Positions 49,611 to 58,984 of a stretch of 64,000 bases of DNA are shown in pieces (the first letter of the stretch is position 1; each line of letters starts with the position of its first letter). The DNA is taken from contig NZ_CP095864.1 in the NCBI RefSeq assembly GCF_023100845.1, forward strand, positions 186,001 to 250,000. Direction: 5' to 3'. A model generated the notes under the pieces. That model ran no database searches. It was not told where the DNA came from and was given only the letters and a program-made list of their open reading frames with translations. A program made the translations under genes and the position numbers. Source of the stretch: Gordonia sp. PP30. GTDB lineage: Bacteria; Actinomycetota; Actinomycetes; Mycobacteriales; Mycobacteriaceae.

Positions 49611-51914
49611 ATGGCGCTCGAACCGGGATCGACCATTGCCGGATACCGCGTGGTCGCGCAGCTCGGGCGGGGTGGGATGGGCGAGGTCTACCTCGTCGAG
49701 AATCCGCAGCTCAACCGCCGCGAAGCACTGAAACTCATTTCGGCGGCGGGCGCCGGCAATCCGGAGTTCGGTGAGCGGTTCGCCAACGAGGCACGACTCT
49801 CGGCCTCCCTCGATCACCCGAGCATCGTCACGATCTACGCCTACGGCGTCGACGACGGCCGGCCCTGGTTCACCATGAACCACCTGCAAGGTGTGGATCT
49901 GACGAAGGCCACGCTGACCCCGGCCGCGCTGGTCGAGGCGATCGGGCAGGTGGCCGACGCGCTCGATTACGCGCACGGCCGCGGCGTGGTGCACCGCGAC
50001 ATCAAACCCGGCAACATCATCGTCACCCAGAATCACGACGGTTCGGTGGCGCGGGCCTCGCTGCTCGACTTCGGTATCGCGAAGCTCGCCGACTCCCCGC
50101 AGCTCACGTCGATGAACGCGATCGTCGGCACCCTCAACTACACCGCGCCGGAGGTGATCGCCGGGCAGGCCGCGGGTCCCCGCGCCGATCAGTACGCGCT
50201 CGCCTGCACCGTCTACCAGGTGCTCAGTGGTCGTGCGCCGTACGCGGGGGAGAGCTCGGCGTCGATCATGAACGCGCACCTCTCCCAGCCGGTGCCGCGG
50301 CTCGCCGCGGTGCGGCCCGACCTCGCGGCCCTCGATCCGGTCCTGCAACGAGCCATGGCCAAGGACCCCGCGCAGCGCTACCCGGACTGCCGGACCTTCG
50401 CCGCCGAACTCGCCGGCGCGCTGCGGCAGACCCCGGCCGGTACCGCGACGACGATCGCGCCCGTCCCGCCGGTCGTGCCCGTCGGATCGCAGCCGTCGAG
50501 CCCCTCGCAGCCGTCCTACCCGTCGAATCCGTCGAGCCCGTCGCAGCCGATGTACCCGTCGAATCCCGGTCAGCCGGGGTATCCCGGACCGATGTCGCCG
50601 CCGGTGGCCGGATACGCGACCGCGGGTCCGCCCGCCTATCCCGGGACCGCGCCGATGTACGGCGCGCCGGCCGGGCAGTATCCGGCCGGTGCGCCGGCCA
50701 AGAGCAAGCGCGGACTGTGGATCGCGCTGGCCGCGGTCGCCGTGGCGATCATCGCGGTCGCCGCCACCGCACCGCTGTGGTGGCCGTCGTCGAACGACGG
50801 CCCGCCGCCGATGGCCCATCCCGAGCAGCAGGTCGCGTCGTACTACAGCACCACCTGCGCGATCGTCCAGAAGAAGCTGTACTGCTGGGGTCCGAACAAC
50901 ACCGGCCAGCTGGGTGACGGCACGTCGACGGCGAGCACCACGCCCAAGCTGGTCGCCGGGCTCGACGACGTGACCGCGGTGGCCGTCGGCGGCTACATTC
51001 CGAGCGGTGCGTCGGAGGGTGTGACGAGCACCTGCGCGGTGGCGAAGAAGGAACTCTACTGCTGGGGCTCGGGCCGGTACGGCCAGCTCGGCGACGGCGC
51101 GACCGAGTCGCGCTGGAGCCCGAAGAAGGTCGACGGCCTGAAGGATGTGCAGGCGGTCGCGATCGGCTCCGGCGGCACGTGCGCGATCGCCGGAGACGCC
51201 GAGCTGTACTGCTTCGGCAACAACGACGAGGGTCAGCTGGGGACCGGTTCGACCGCCGAGAAGGTCACCGCGGTCACCAAGGTGAACGGGCTCGACGGGG
51301 TGACCAGGGTGGTGATGAACAGTGGCAGCACCTGCGCCGTCGCGAAGAAGGAACTCTACTGCTGGGGGCTCAACGGCAGTGGCCAGCTCGGTGACGGCAC
51401 CTCCACCAATCGGCTCTCGCCGAACCGGGTGACGGTGCTGAGCGATGTCACGGCGGTGTCGATCGGCAAGAGCATCACCGACGGCAAGTACGACTTCACC
51501 ACCTGCGCGATCGCCGCAGGGAAGGTGTGGTGCTGGGGGCACGACATGGAGGCCCAGAACGGCTCGCGCGAGTACGCACCGAAGGAGGTCGCCGGCGCCC
51601 CGGCGAACGCGACCGCGGTGGCCACCGACGTCGAGACCGCCTGCGTGGTGGCCGACGGCAAGGTGTGGTGCTGGGGTACCGATCGGTTCGGTCAGCTCGG
51701 CGACGGCAAGACCGCCTGGAACGGGACGCCGACCATGGTCGCCGGGCTGGCGGGCGAGAACATCCGTACGGTGATGACGCAGTCGAGCACGACGTGCGCG
51801 CAGAGCACCGATCAGAAGGTGTGGTGCTGGGGCTACGGCGGCAACAACACCCTCGGCACCGGCAGCTCCGGCAACGAGCAGTCGACGCCGCAGCTCCTCA
51901 CCTTCCCGAGCTGA
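49611..51914 (+). CDS. Serine/threonine protein kinase with extracellular RCC1-type propeller
   Basis: A 767-residue membrane kinase. The cytoplasmic kinase domain (about 10-275) has GRGGMGEVY, Lys41, HRDIKPGN at 128-135 and DFGIAKL at 153-159. A tyrosine/proline/serine-rich juxtamembrane region (280-362) leads to a helix at about 369-391. Outside are seven repeats with a Cys-x(8-10)-W/F-x core ([24 protein letters not shown], and so on) followed by GQLGDG: an RCC1/alpha-tubulin-suppressor-like seven-bladed propeller with paired cysteines. Propellers usually bind ligands, so this may be the sensor. ATG 49611 has GAGGAGAG upstream. Confidence 0.92.
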   Translation: MALEPGSTIAGYRVVAQLGRGGMGEVYLVENPQLNRREALKLISAAGAGNPEFGERFANEARLSASLDHPSIVTIYAYGVDDGRPWFTMNHLQGVDLTKATLTPAALVEAIGQVADALDYAHGRGVVHRDIKPGNIIVTQNHDGSVARASLLDFGIAKLADSPQLTSMNAIVGTLNYTAPEVIAGQAAGPRADQYALACTVYQVLSGRAPYAGESSASIMNAHLSQPVPRLAAVRPDLAALDPVLQRAMAKDPAQRYPDCRTFAAELAGALRQTPAGTATTIAPVPPVVPVGSQPSSPSQPSYPSNPSSPSQPMYPSNPGQPGYPGPMSPPVAGYATAGPPAYPGTAPMYGAPAGQYPAGAPAKSKRGLWIALAAVAVAIIAVAATAPLWWPSSNDGPPPMAHPEQQVASYYSTTCAIVQKKLYCWGPNNTGQLGDGTSTASTTPKLVAGLDDVTAVAVGGYIPSGASEGVTSTCAVAKKELYCWGSGRYGQLGDGATESRWSPKKVDGLKDVQAVAIGSGGTCAIAGDAELYCFGNNDEGQLGTGSTAEKVTAVTKVNGLDGVTRVVMNSGSTCAVAKKELYCWGLNGSGQLGDGTSTNRLSPNRVTVLSDVTAVSIGKSITDGKYDFTTCAIAAGKVWCWGHDMEAQNGSREYAPKEVAGAPANATAVATDVETACVVADGKVWCWGTDRFGQLGDGKTAWNGTPTMVAGLAGENIRTVMTQSSTTCAQSTDQKVWCWGYGGNNTLGTGSSGNEQSTPQLLTFPS

Positions 51915-53040
51915 CGGGTTCTCCGGCTCCGGCGTGTTCGCGCCGGCCGGCGAGCCAGCGGAGGGCCTCCGGGGCCACGCGGAACTGCGTGGGCAGGTGC
52001 CGGCCGCGCGCTCGCTCACGGTGGATCACCGAGGCGCCCGCGTCGGCGTAGCGATCCACCAGCGCGGTGATGTCGGCGGCGGCGATCACCTCGTCCCGGC
52101 GGCTCTGCTGCACCAGGAGAGGCACGGCGGGGGCGACGTCTCCGGGCCGGATGTCGGTCAGGACGCGCGCCAGTACCGGGTCGGCGAGCAGGGCGTCGAG
52201 CCCGAAGTGGAGGTGTTTGCCGAGGTCGCGGAACGCGAACCGGCCGAGCACCGCCACGGTGGTCCGGTCCGCGCTCGCGGCGATCCGCGCACGGAACTCG
52301 GGGGACACGTGGTGCGTGAGGACGCCGTCGAGTTCGGGATAGGCCCGGCACAGCGCCGCGATGAACACGAACGGGAATCCCGCGAAGCGGCCGCCGTTGA
52401 GGCGGAGGAACGTCGCGCCCGGGTCGCCGACCGGTGCCCCCGCGACGGCACCGACGACGCCGAGGCCGGGTGCGTAGGCGTCGACGGCCTCGGCCGCCCA
52501 CAGGGTCGCGAGTCCGCCCCCGGAGTAGCCCCATAGCGCCGCTGGTGTGGGTGACGGTTCGTTCAGAAACTCGCGGGTGGCGCGCAGGCCGTCGAGCACG
52601 CGATACCCCGGCTCCCGGGCGGCGCCGAAGTGCCCGCGCAACCCCTCGTGGTCGGGCACCGAGACCGTCCAGCCCTGCCGCGCCGCGGCGAGGATCAGCG
52701 GCAGTTCGAGACGCGCGAGCGCCCCGTGGGCCCGCGAGCCCTGCCGCAGCGCATACGACGGGAAGCAGCGCGGCGAGACCGCGTCGATCGCGCACTGGTA
52801 CGACAGGATCCCGCGGGAGGCCGCCGGGCGGAGGACGGTGGTGATGCCGACCTCGGGCCGCCCGCGCAGGTCCGTCGTGCGGAAACGGAGCTGCCACGCC
52901 CGGGTCACCACCCGGATGGTGCCGAACACGGCCAGCTGGACCTCGCGCGCTCCGAGCAGGGTGCCCGGTGCGTGCCGATCGAGGCCGTTGCGCGGCAGGT
53001 GGAAGGGATCGTCGTCGGGCAGGGCGACCGCAAGGCTCAT
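51898..53040 (-). CDS. LIP-family lipase/esterase without a clear signal peptide
   Basis: A 380-residue alpha/beta hydrolase of the same family as the one at 2.4 kb. The nucleophile elbow is [16 protein letters not shown]; the acid is in [12 protein letters not shown] and the histidine in [13 protein letters not shown]. The N-terminus ([21 protein letters not shown]) has no hydrophobic signal, so it is probably cytoplasmic or exported otherwise. ATG 53040 is my choice. The 3' end overlaps the convergent kinase gene by 17 bp. Confidence 0.85.
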   Translation of the reverse strand: MSLAVALPDDDPFHLPRNGLDRHAPGTLLGAREVQLAVFGTIRVVTRAWQLRFRTTDLRGRPEVGITTVLRPAASRGILSYQCAIDAVSPRCFPSYALRQGSRAHGALARLELPLILAAARQGWTVSVPDHEGLRGHFGAAREPGYRVLDGLRATREFLNEPSPTPAALWGYSGGGLATLWAAEAVDAYAPGLGVVGAVAGAPVGDPGATFLRLNGGRFAGFPFVFIAALCRAYPELDGVLTHHVSPEFRARIAASADRTTVAVLGRFAFRDLGKHLHFGLDALLADPVLARVLTDIRPGDVAPAVPLLVQQSRRDEVIAAADITALVDRYADAGASVIHRERARGRHLPTQFRVAPEALRWLAGRREHAGAGEPVSSGR

Positions 53041-53162
53041 GGCTTCCAACGTAAGTCGGCAGGTGCGTGTCGTCTCTGCACGGAGAAGAGAATCTGGCGC
53101 GCGAAATTGGGCGCTCCCGCCAAGGTCGCGGCCGGCGCCGCTCGGTTCAGGAGCCGCTCGGT

Positions 53163-54473
53163 TCAGTGGGCGTATTCGGCGACGTCGCTGGTGTACTTCG
53201 GGATGCCGTAGACGTCGAGACGATGACGCACCTGCCGGACCAGGTAGCGATCCACGAGGGGGCGCAGCCGCCGGCGGCGGGCGGCGAGTCCGACCACCAG
53301 CACCCGGCCGGCCAGGAACGGGGCGGTGACCGCCACCCGTGCGTAGTCGGCGAACGTCAGGTCGACGCCCATCCGGCGGGCGATGGCGCGGTCGCCGTCG
53401 CAGAACGCCTGCGTGAACGCGACCTTGCTGTAGCTGCGCTCCACCGCATCGGCGGCGCGGTCGAACGGGCCGTCGCCCGGCCGCAGGTAGGCGTCCATCG
53501 TCGAGCGCACCAGGCGCAGGCAGTCGTCGTCGAACCCGTGCCGGAGGGTGGCGGCGCGGCCGTGGAACATGTCGACGATGCCTTGCGGGGTGGACGGCAC
53601 CAGTTCCTCGGGCAGGCCCAGGAGGAAGCAGCGGTAGCGCGAGAACTCGACCATCGCGCGTTCGCCGGACGTGAATTCGGTGCGCCCGGAGCGCAACGCC
53701 CGCAGCGAGGTCAGATACGGCCCGATCAGCCCGGCCGGGAGCTGATCGGACTGCGGCACCGGGATCCCGTAGACCGCCGGATCCCAGCGGGTGCTCCTGT
53801 GCAGGGCGTTGTAGCGCACCATCGAGTGCATCAGGCGCACCATCGCGGCGGCCTGGAAACCCGGGCCGTACCGGTCCAGCGCGCCGGGGAGCGTGGTGAC
53901 CGCGAAGAAGGCCGTGGTCTCGTTGACACGGTGCGCCGCGCGCGTGCCGGAGAGGGCGCCGGTGATCGTCATCGGCAGTGCCGCATACGAATTGGTGAAC
54001 GTGGCGATGAACGCGCCGCGCGTGATGAAGGGGGCCAGCAGTCCCGCGCTCAATCGTGCGACGGCCGCGCCGCGCTCCACCAGATCCCGGTCGATCCAGT
54101 CGGGCGGCCGCTCCATCTCCCGGATCAGGGCGGCCACCGGTGCCGGGGTGTCCGGGTGGGCGTCGAGCCCGTCGCGGCACACCTGCGCCACCATCGTGAC
54201 GAGTTCGGACACCCGGTACGACGAGGACAGCGCCGCCACCCGGTCGGCGGTCACGTCGCCCAGCAAGGTGGCCGTGCGCAGCAGGTCGACCAGCGCGGTG
54301 TCGGCGAGATACGCGGCACGGTCACCCCGTCGTGCGGGCAGCGCGGACGGGGCCGCCGGGTCGACGGTGAAGCGGTACGGCACGGCGGCGAAGTCGATGC
54401 CGCCGTAGACCTCGGGCAGATCGGTGCGCTGGGCGGCCACCCGCTCGGCGAGCGCGGTATGCGGAACGGACAT
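53163..54473 (-). CDS. MpaB/DUF2236-family oxygenase-like protein
   Basis: A 436-residue protein of the oxygenase MpaB/latex-clearing-protein-like (DUF2236) family, whose characterised members bind a b-type haem. Conserved-looking segments are LSAGLLAPFITRGAFIATF, HRVNETTAFFAVTTLPGALDRYG and RLMHSMVRYNALHRSTRWDP; histidines in the last could ligate haem. It is divergent from a TetR gene across a 66-bp region with tandem operators, so probably repressed by that TetR. Substrate unknown. Confidence 0.85.
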   Translation of the reverse strand: MSVPHTALAERVAAQRTDLPEVYGGIDFAAVPYRFTVDPAAPSALPARRGDRAAYLADTALVDLLRTATLLGDVTADRVAALSSSYRVSELVTMVAQVCRDGLDAHPDTPAPVAALIREMERPPDWIDRDLVERGAAVARLSAGLLAPFITRGAFIATFTNSYAALPMTITGALSGTRAAHRVNETTAFFAVTTLPGALDRYGPGFQAAAMVRLMHSMVRYNALHRSTRWDPAVYGIPVPQSDQLPAGLIGPYLTSLRALRSGRTEFTSGERAMVEFSRYRCFLLGLPEELVPSTPQGIVDMFHGRAATLRHGFDDDCLRLVRSTMDAYLRPGDGPFDRAADAVERSYSKVAFTQAFCDGDRAIARRMGVDLTFADYARVAVTAPFLAGRVLVVGLAARRRRLRPLVDRYLVRQVRHRLDVYGIPKYTSDVAEYAH

Positions 54474-54501
54474 GGCGACTCCCGACTGAACGACCGGCTA
54501 A

Positions 54502-54541
54502 GTAACACAGTGTGAGTTACAGATAACAAGGTGTGAGTTAT
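54502..54541. promoter_or_regulatory. Tandem operators between mpaB-like gene and tetR
   Basis: GTAACACAGTGTGAGTTAC (54502-54520) and ATAACAAGGTGTGAGTTAT (54523-54541) are two imperfect palindromes, 21 bp centre to centre (two helical turns), sharing TAACA-N2-GTGTGAGTTA. The second runs into the tetR start codon, so a bound dimer would block both genes. Confidence 0.75.
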
Positions 54542-55145
54542 GGTGTCAACCATGGCTGCGCACGCTGGACGACGCCGGATGAGCGCCGCGGACCGGCGCG
54601 AGCAGATCCTCGACGTCGCTCACCGGATCGTCGTCGACGAGGGCTTCACCGCGGCGACACCCACGCGGATCGCCGCCGCCGCCGACGTCCATCGCTCCCT
54701 GCTGTATCAGCAGTTCGGCGACGTTCCCGGACTGTTCGTCGCGCTGATCGAGAGGGAGCGATCCCGGGCGGCGCAGCAGTTCGCCGCGGCCGTGGCGGGC
54801 GCCGCGGGGCGCGGGGCGGCACGGCTCTCCGCGGTTCTCGCCGCGATGATCGGGGCCGTCGACGACGCGCCCGGCACGTGGCGGCTGTTCCTGGTGCCGC
54901 CCGAGGGTGCGCCACCCGAGTATCACGCCCAGCTGGCCGCGTCGCAGGCCGTCGTTCAGCAGTACCTCACCGCGACGCTGGCCGGGCTCGGGCCGGAGCT
55001 GGTCCGCGACCCGGAGCTGACCGCCCGCGTGTTGCAGGCGGCCGGCCGCGAGGTGCTGCAGTTCCGGTTGTTTGATCCCGAATCGGCGACCACCGAGCGC
55101 CTCCTCGCTTTCGCGGCCCGCGCCGCTACCGCCTTCCCCGGGTGA
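54540..55145 (+). CDS. TetR-family regulator, divergent from the MpaB-like oxygenase
   Basis: A 201-residue TetR protein. The DNA-binding region is RREQILDVAHRIVVDEGFTAATPTRIAAAADVHRSLLYQQFGDVPGLFVALIERE. I take ATG 54540 with AAGG about 9 bp upstream; in-frame ATG 54552 is an alternative. Tandem operators overlap its promoter. It likely represses itself and the divergent oxygenase gene. Confidence 0.88.
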   Translation: MVSTMAAHAGRRRMSAADRREQILDVAHRIVVDEGFTAATPTRIAAAADVHRSLLYQQFGDVPGLFVALIERERSRAAQQFAAAVAGAAGRGAARLSAVLAAMIGAVDDAPGTWRLFLVPPEGAPPEYHAQLAASQAVVQQYLTATLAGLGPELVRDPELTARVLQAAGREVLQFRLFDPESATTERLLAFAARAATAFPG

Positions 55146-55150
55146 CCCGA

Positions 55151-56044
55151 CTACGAGCCGACGGCCAGCCGCACCAGATCGCCGGGCGGGCCGGTCAGTT
55201 CCCGGGGCGGGCGCCAGACGGCGCGCAGCTGCCGACGCACCCGAAGACCGCGGACCGGGAGCGTGCGGACCGCCCCGGTGGCGACCGCGGTCGCGGTGGC
55301 GAGGGTGCTCAGCACCGCGGGGCCGATCCCGTCGGCGACGGCCGTGGTGATGGCGGCGCTGCTGCCCAACTCGAGGAGCGGCGCGGCGCGCGCGAAGCCG
55401 TCGAGCGCCGAGTCGAGGGTCTCCCGCGTGCCCGACCCGGGTTCGCGGGCCAGCAGGGGAGTGGCCGCGAGCTCGTCGACGGTCACCGGCCGGCGGCGCC
55501 GGGCCCACGGATGGTCCGGCGGGACCACCAGCACCAGTTCGTCGGCGGCGACGACGGCGGAGTGCAGGCCCGCCGGGACCGTCGGTGACTCGACGAATCC
55601 GACGTCGCAGGCGCCGCCGGTCAGCAGGTCCACGACGCCCGCCGAGTTCTGTACTTGCAGGTGAACCGCGGTCTCCGGGTACTCGGCGGCGAATCGTCCG
55701 AGCCAGCGCGGCATCAGATGTTCGGCCACGGTGAGCGAGGCGGCGACGGTCAGTTCCGTGGCGCGTTCACCGCGCAGACCGGCGGCGACGTCGAGGAACT
55801 GCTGTGCCCCGGCGAGGGTCTCCCGGGCCCAGTGCACCAGCACGGTCCCCTGGGCGGTGAGCCGGGACCCGCTGGTCGAGCGGGTGAGCAGGGTGACGCC
55901 GAGTCGTCGTTCCAGGCGGCCGATCGCGCGGCTGGCGTTCGGCTGCGCCATGCGCAGCTCCCGGGCCGCGGCCGAGAGGCTGCCGCGCTCGTCCACCTCG
56001 ACCAGCAGCTCCAGCGCCTGAAGGTCGAGTGTGCCGAGAGCCAT
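55151..56044 (-). CDS. LysR-family regulator
   Basis: A 297-residue LysR protein: N-terminal helix-turn-helix LVEVDERGSLSAAARELRMAQPNASRAIGRLERRLG, and a periplasmic-binding-like effector domain with TVAASLTVAEHLMPRWLGRFA. It is divergent from the YeiH-type transporter gene over about 106 bp, the typical arrangement in which LysR activates the neighbouring gene. Confidence 0.92.
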   Translation of the reverse strand: MALGTLDLQALELLVEVDERGSLSAAARELRMAQPNASRAIGRLERRLGVTLLTRSTSGSRLTAQGTVLVHWARETLAGAQQFLDVAAGLRGERATELTVAASLTVAEHLMPRWLGRFAAEYPETAVHLQVQNSAGVVDLLTGGACDVGFVESPTVPAGLHSAVVAADELVLVVPPDHPWARRRRPVTVDELAATPLLAREPGSGTRETLDSALDGFARAAPLLELGSSAAITTAVADGIGPAVLSTLATATAVATGAVRTLPVRGLRVRRQLRAVWRPPRELTGPPGDLVRLAVGS

Positions 56045-56150
56045 GCCTCCAGGCTATTCCTCGCGGATATGTCGGGCAATGCACTTCTGATATGGCGCTA
56101 TGGCGAAGAGGTGGCTTCTGCGCGGCGCCGGCCGGGGCCAGCCTGGAAGC

Positions 56151-57164
56151 ATGACCAGCCGACTCGACCGACCGACGACGATGCGCACCCCTCTGTCCGC
56201 GGCCTCACCGTGGCCCGGCCTGGCCGTCTCGGCGGTGGCCGTGGCGGTGGGTTTCGCGGTGCACGCGCTGGTGCCGTTGCTGAGTCCGCCGGTGGTCGCG
56301 ATCGTGCTCGGCGTGCTGGTGGCGAACCTCCGCCCGCTCGGTCCGCGCTACGCGCCGGGTCTGGCGGTCGCCTCGCGGCGGCTCCTGCGCATCGGGGTCG
56401 CTCTGCTCGGTCTGCAACTCGTGGTCGGCGACATCCTCGGTCTCGGTGTGGGCGTGATCGGGCTGATCATCGCGGTGGTGACGCTCAGTATGGCCGCCTG
56501 CCTCTGGCTGGGCGGACTCCTCGGGCTGAGTCCCGCGCAGCGGCTGTTGATCGCGGGCGGCACGTCGCTCTGCGGGGCCGCCGCGGTGGTCGCGGTCGAC
56601 GGCGTGATCGACGCCGACGACGAGGACACCGCGACGGCCGTTGCCATCGTGGTGGTCTTCGGTACGGCGCTGCTCGGCCTGATTCCCCTGAGCGCGGCGG
56701 CGCTGCACTTGTCGCAGCGGCAGGCCGGCCTCTGGGCGGGGGCGTCGATCCACGAGGTGGCGCAGGCGGTCGCGGCCGGTGGGCTGATCGGCTCGGGCGC
56801 GCTGGCCGTCGCCGTCGTGGTGAAGCTGGGGCGCGTGCTGCTTCTCGCGCCGGTGGTCGCGCTGATCGGGCTGGGCCGGCGACGCCATGCCGCGCCCGGG
56901 ACGCGGCCGCCCGTCGTGCCGGGCTTCATCGTCGGCTTCGCGGTCTGCGTCGCGATCGCGTCCACCGGGCTGGTGCCGGCGCACGTGCTGGCCCTCGGCA
57001 ATCCCGTCCAGGTGGCGCTGCTGTCCGCGGCGATGTTCGCGCTCGGGACGGGCGTGCGGGTGAGCGCCCTGCGTGCCGTCGGGCCGCGGCCGTTCGTCCT
57101 CGGAGCCCTGGGTTCGGTGTGGATCGCCGGTCTCGGTCTGGCCGGGGCGCTGCTCGTCGCGTAA
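56151..57164 (+). CDS. YeiH/UPF0324-family membrane transporter
   Basis: A 337-residue membrane protein with about 10 hydrophobic segments, including LAVSAVAVAVGFAVHALVPL, LLRIGVALLGLQLVVGDI and GLIIAVVTLSMAACLWLGGL. The conserved LLIAGGTSLCGAAAVVAV and WAGASIHEVAQAVAAG are hallmarks of the YeiH family, often called putative sulfate or organosulfonate exporters. The start is ATG 56151. Regulation by the divergent LysR is likely. The cargo is unproven. Confidence 0.9.
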   Translation: MTSRLDRPTTMRTPLSAASPWPGLAVSAVAVAVGFAVHALVPLLSPPVVAIVLGVLVANLRPLGPRYAPGLAVASRRLLRIGVALLGLQLVVGDILGLGVGVIGLIIAVVTLSMAACLWLGGLLGLSPAQRLLIAGGTSLCGAAAVVAVDGVIDADDEDTATAVAIVVVFGTALLGLIPLSAAALHLSQRQAGLWAGASIHEVAQAVAAGGLIGSGALAVAVVVKLGRVLLLAPVVALIGLGRRRHAAPGTRPPVVPGFIVGFAVCVAIASTGLVPAHVLALGNPVQVALLSAAMFALGTGVRVSALRAVGPRPFVLGALGSVWIAGLGLAGALLVA

Positions 57165-57175
57165 ACCTTTAAGGC

Positions 57176-58102
57176 ATGACCGCGCCCGCCCAGACGCCCC
57201 TGCCGGTGGCGATCGAGCCCGCCCACGACCCGCACCTGGTCGACGCCGTGACCTCCGCCGGAGGCGAGATCGTCCCGCTCGAGGAGGCGCGCGTGCTGGT
57301 CTGGATCGGCGAGCCGAACGACTTCCCGCCGCTCCCCGACGCGATCGACTGGGTGGCACTCAAGACGGCCGGTATCGAAGGCTTCCGGGCGGCCGGCGTG
57401 ATCGACGACCGGCGCTGCTGGACCAACGCCTCCGGCTTCTACGCGGCGGGGTGCGCCGAGCACGCCCTCGGACTGCTGCTGGCCGGTATCCGGCAGATCT
57501 CCGCCGCCGTGTTCAGTGGACACTGGGACCAGACGCTCCCGCCCAAGGTGCAGACCCTGCGCGGTGCGACGGTGGCGATCATCGGCGCCGGCGGGATCGG
57601 CCGGGAACTCACCCCGCGGCTGACCGCGTGCGGCGCCCGGGTGGTCGCGGTCAACCGGTCGGGCACCGCCGTCGAGGGCGCCGACCGCACGCTGCCGGTG
57701 ACGCAGCTGCGGCAGGTGCTGACCGACGCCGACCACGTGGTGCTCGCGGCCCCGGCGACGGCGCAGACCCGGCACCTCATCAACGACGACACCTTGGCCC
57801 TGCTGAAACCGCACAGCTGGATCGTGAACGTGGCCCGCGGCCCGCTGATCGATCAGGAAGCACTCGGCCGCGCGCTGCGCGCCGGCATCATCGCCGGTGC
57901 CGCCCTCGACGTCACCGATCCGGAACCGCCCGCCGACGACGACCCGCTCTGGTCGCTGCCGAACCTGATCGTGACCCCGCACATCGCCAACCCGTCGCCC
58001 GGCCTCACCCGGGAGATGGCGCCGTGGCTGGCCGAGAACGTGCGTCGCTTCCGGGCCGGCGAGGAGCTGATCTCCGTCGTCGACCCGGCGAGCGACTACT
58101 GA
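57176..58102 (+). CDS. D-isomer-specific 2-hydroxyacid dehydrogenase
   Basis: A 308-residue NAD(P)-dependent dehydrogenase. Its Rossmann motif is VAIIGAGGIGRELTPRL; the catalytic arginine is in WIVNVARGPLIDQEAL, the glutamate in DVTDPEPPADDDPLW and the histidine in IVTPHIANPSPG. It oxidises or reduces a 2-hydroxy/2-oxo acid. It starts 12 bp after the YeiH-type gene on the same strand, so may be co-transcribed. Confidence 0.92.
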   Translation: MTAPAQTPLPVAIEPAHDPHLVDAVTSAGGEIVPLEEARVLVWIGEPNDFPPLPDAIDWVALKTAGIEGFRAAGVIDDRRCWTNASGFYAAGCAEHALGLLLAGIRQISAAVFSGHWDQTLPPKVQTLRGATVAIIGAGGIGRELTPRLTACGARVVAVNRSGTAVEGADRTLPVTQLRQVLTDADHVVLAAPATAQTRHLINDDTLALLKPHSWIVNVARGPLIDQEALGRALRAGIIAGAALDVTDPEPPADDDPLWSLPNLIVTPHIANPSPGLTREMAPWLAENVRRFRAGEELISVVDPASDY

Positions 58103-58442
58103 GAGCGGAGTCGAGACCACTCGCAAGACACGGGGAATCGGCTCTGGGGCTGTCACAAGCCCGCCCCGCCGCCGCCCGGATCGTGCACAGCCCGTTGAGC
58201 CGGCCGGGCCCCCAGGGCCCGGCCGAGTCGAAACGACCCGCCAATCCCGGGGGCGTTTCGACACGCTCCTCGCCCTATCGGGCTCGGATCTGCTCAACGG
58301 GCTACGAGGGGGCTCGGAGCGACTCAACGGGCTATGCGGGCCCGATCAGGGCAACGGACCGTGCACAGCCCATTGAGCCGGACGGGCCCCCGGGGCCCGG
58401 CCGAGTCGAAACGACCCACGGCCGCGGGTATGCGGGTCTGTG
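58103..58442. repeat. Intergenic tract with two 59-bp direct repeats
   Basis: No gene. Copies at 58183-58241 and 58361-58419 are nearly identical (five differences by eye), each starting GTGCACAGCCC and containing the palindrome GCCGGGCCC...GGGCCCGGC and ending in GTCGAAACGACCC. Between them lie inverted GTTTCGAC and repeated CTCAACGGGCTA motifs. It starts with GAGCGGAGTCGAGACC, the dispersed repeat also found at 2.27 and 4.28 kb. These look like mobile intergenic palindromic repeats. Confidence 0.8.
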
Positions 58443-58865
58443 TCAGACGCCCAGTTCGGCGCCGGTCGGCGGCGGCGACGCCGCCAGCAGCGCGTTCTCG
58501 TCGTCGGAGAAGGTCCGGGACCGGGACAGGAAGCGCACCCCCTCCGGGGCCTCCAGCGAGAACCCGGCGCCGCGGCCGGGCACCACGTCCAGGATCAGCT
58601 GCGTGTGCTTCCACAGCTCGAACTGGTCGCCGTTGATCCAGACCCGCACCAGCGGGAGCGGATCGGGCAGCGCCACCTCGCCGACCAGCACGTCGCGCTG
58701 GCCGATCCGGTACTCGCCGACCGGATAGCACATCGGTGCCGAGCCGTCGCAGCAGCCGCCGGACTGGTGGATCATCAGACCGCCGTGCAACTCCGTCAGC
58801 TTGGTCAGCAGCGCGACGGCGTCGTCGGTCGCGACCACGCGTTCCGGTGCGGTGTTCTCGCTCAT
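58443..58865 (-). CDS. DUF779-family protein (aldehyde dehydrogenase companion)
   Basis: A 140-residue protein of the DUF779 family, small soluble proteins generally found next to aldehyde dehydrogenase genes. Its conserved part is LMIHQSGGCCDGSAPMCYPV (a Cys-Cys pair and a third Cys that could bind metal), then VRVWINGDQFELWKHTQL. It lies 116 bp downstream of the aldehyde dehydrogenase on the same strand, past a strong hairpin. The start ATG is 58865; GTG 58868 is one codon upstream. Exact function unknown. Confidence 0.88.
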   Translation of the reverse strand: MSENTAPERVVATDDAVALLTKLTELHGGLMIHQSGGCCDGSAPMCYPVGEYRIGQRDVLVGEVALPDPLPLVRVWINGDQFELWKHTQLILDVVPGRGAGFSLEAPEGVRFLSRSRTFSDDENALLAASPPPTGAELGV

Positions 58866-58916
58866 CACTCACTCCCTGATCTCCGCGCAGCCGCGCGGCA
58901 TAGGTCCCCGCAATGA

Positions 58917-58957
58917 CCATGGTGCGCCCCGAAAGCGGTTCTCGGGGCGCACCATGG
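58917..58957. terminator. Hairpin between aldehyde dehydrogenase and DUF779 genes
   Basis: CCATGGTGCGCCCCGA (58917-58932) and TCGGGGCGCACCATGG (58942-58957) form a perfect 16-bp stem with a 9-nt loop. It probably terminates most aldehyde dehydrogenase transcripts, letting part read through to DUF779. Confidence 0.8.
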
Positions 58958-58984
58958 ATGTTCAGTTCAGCGGATCGCCGGGGC

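Noticed and set aside
49500-52019. Long minus-strand frame extending the MmyB-like gene upstream through the kinase
   Set aside because: The regulator starts at ATG 49469 with its helix-turn-helix; the extension is a shadow of the kinase frame.
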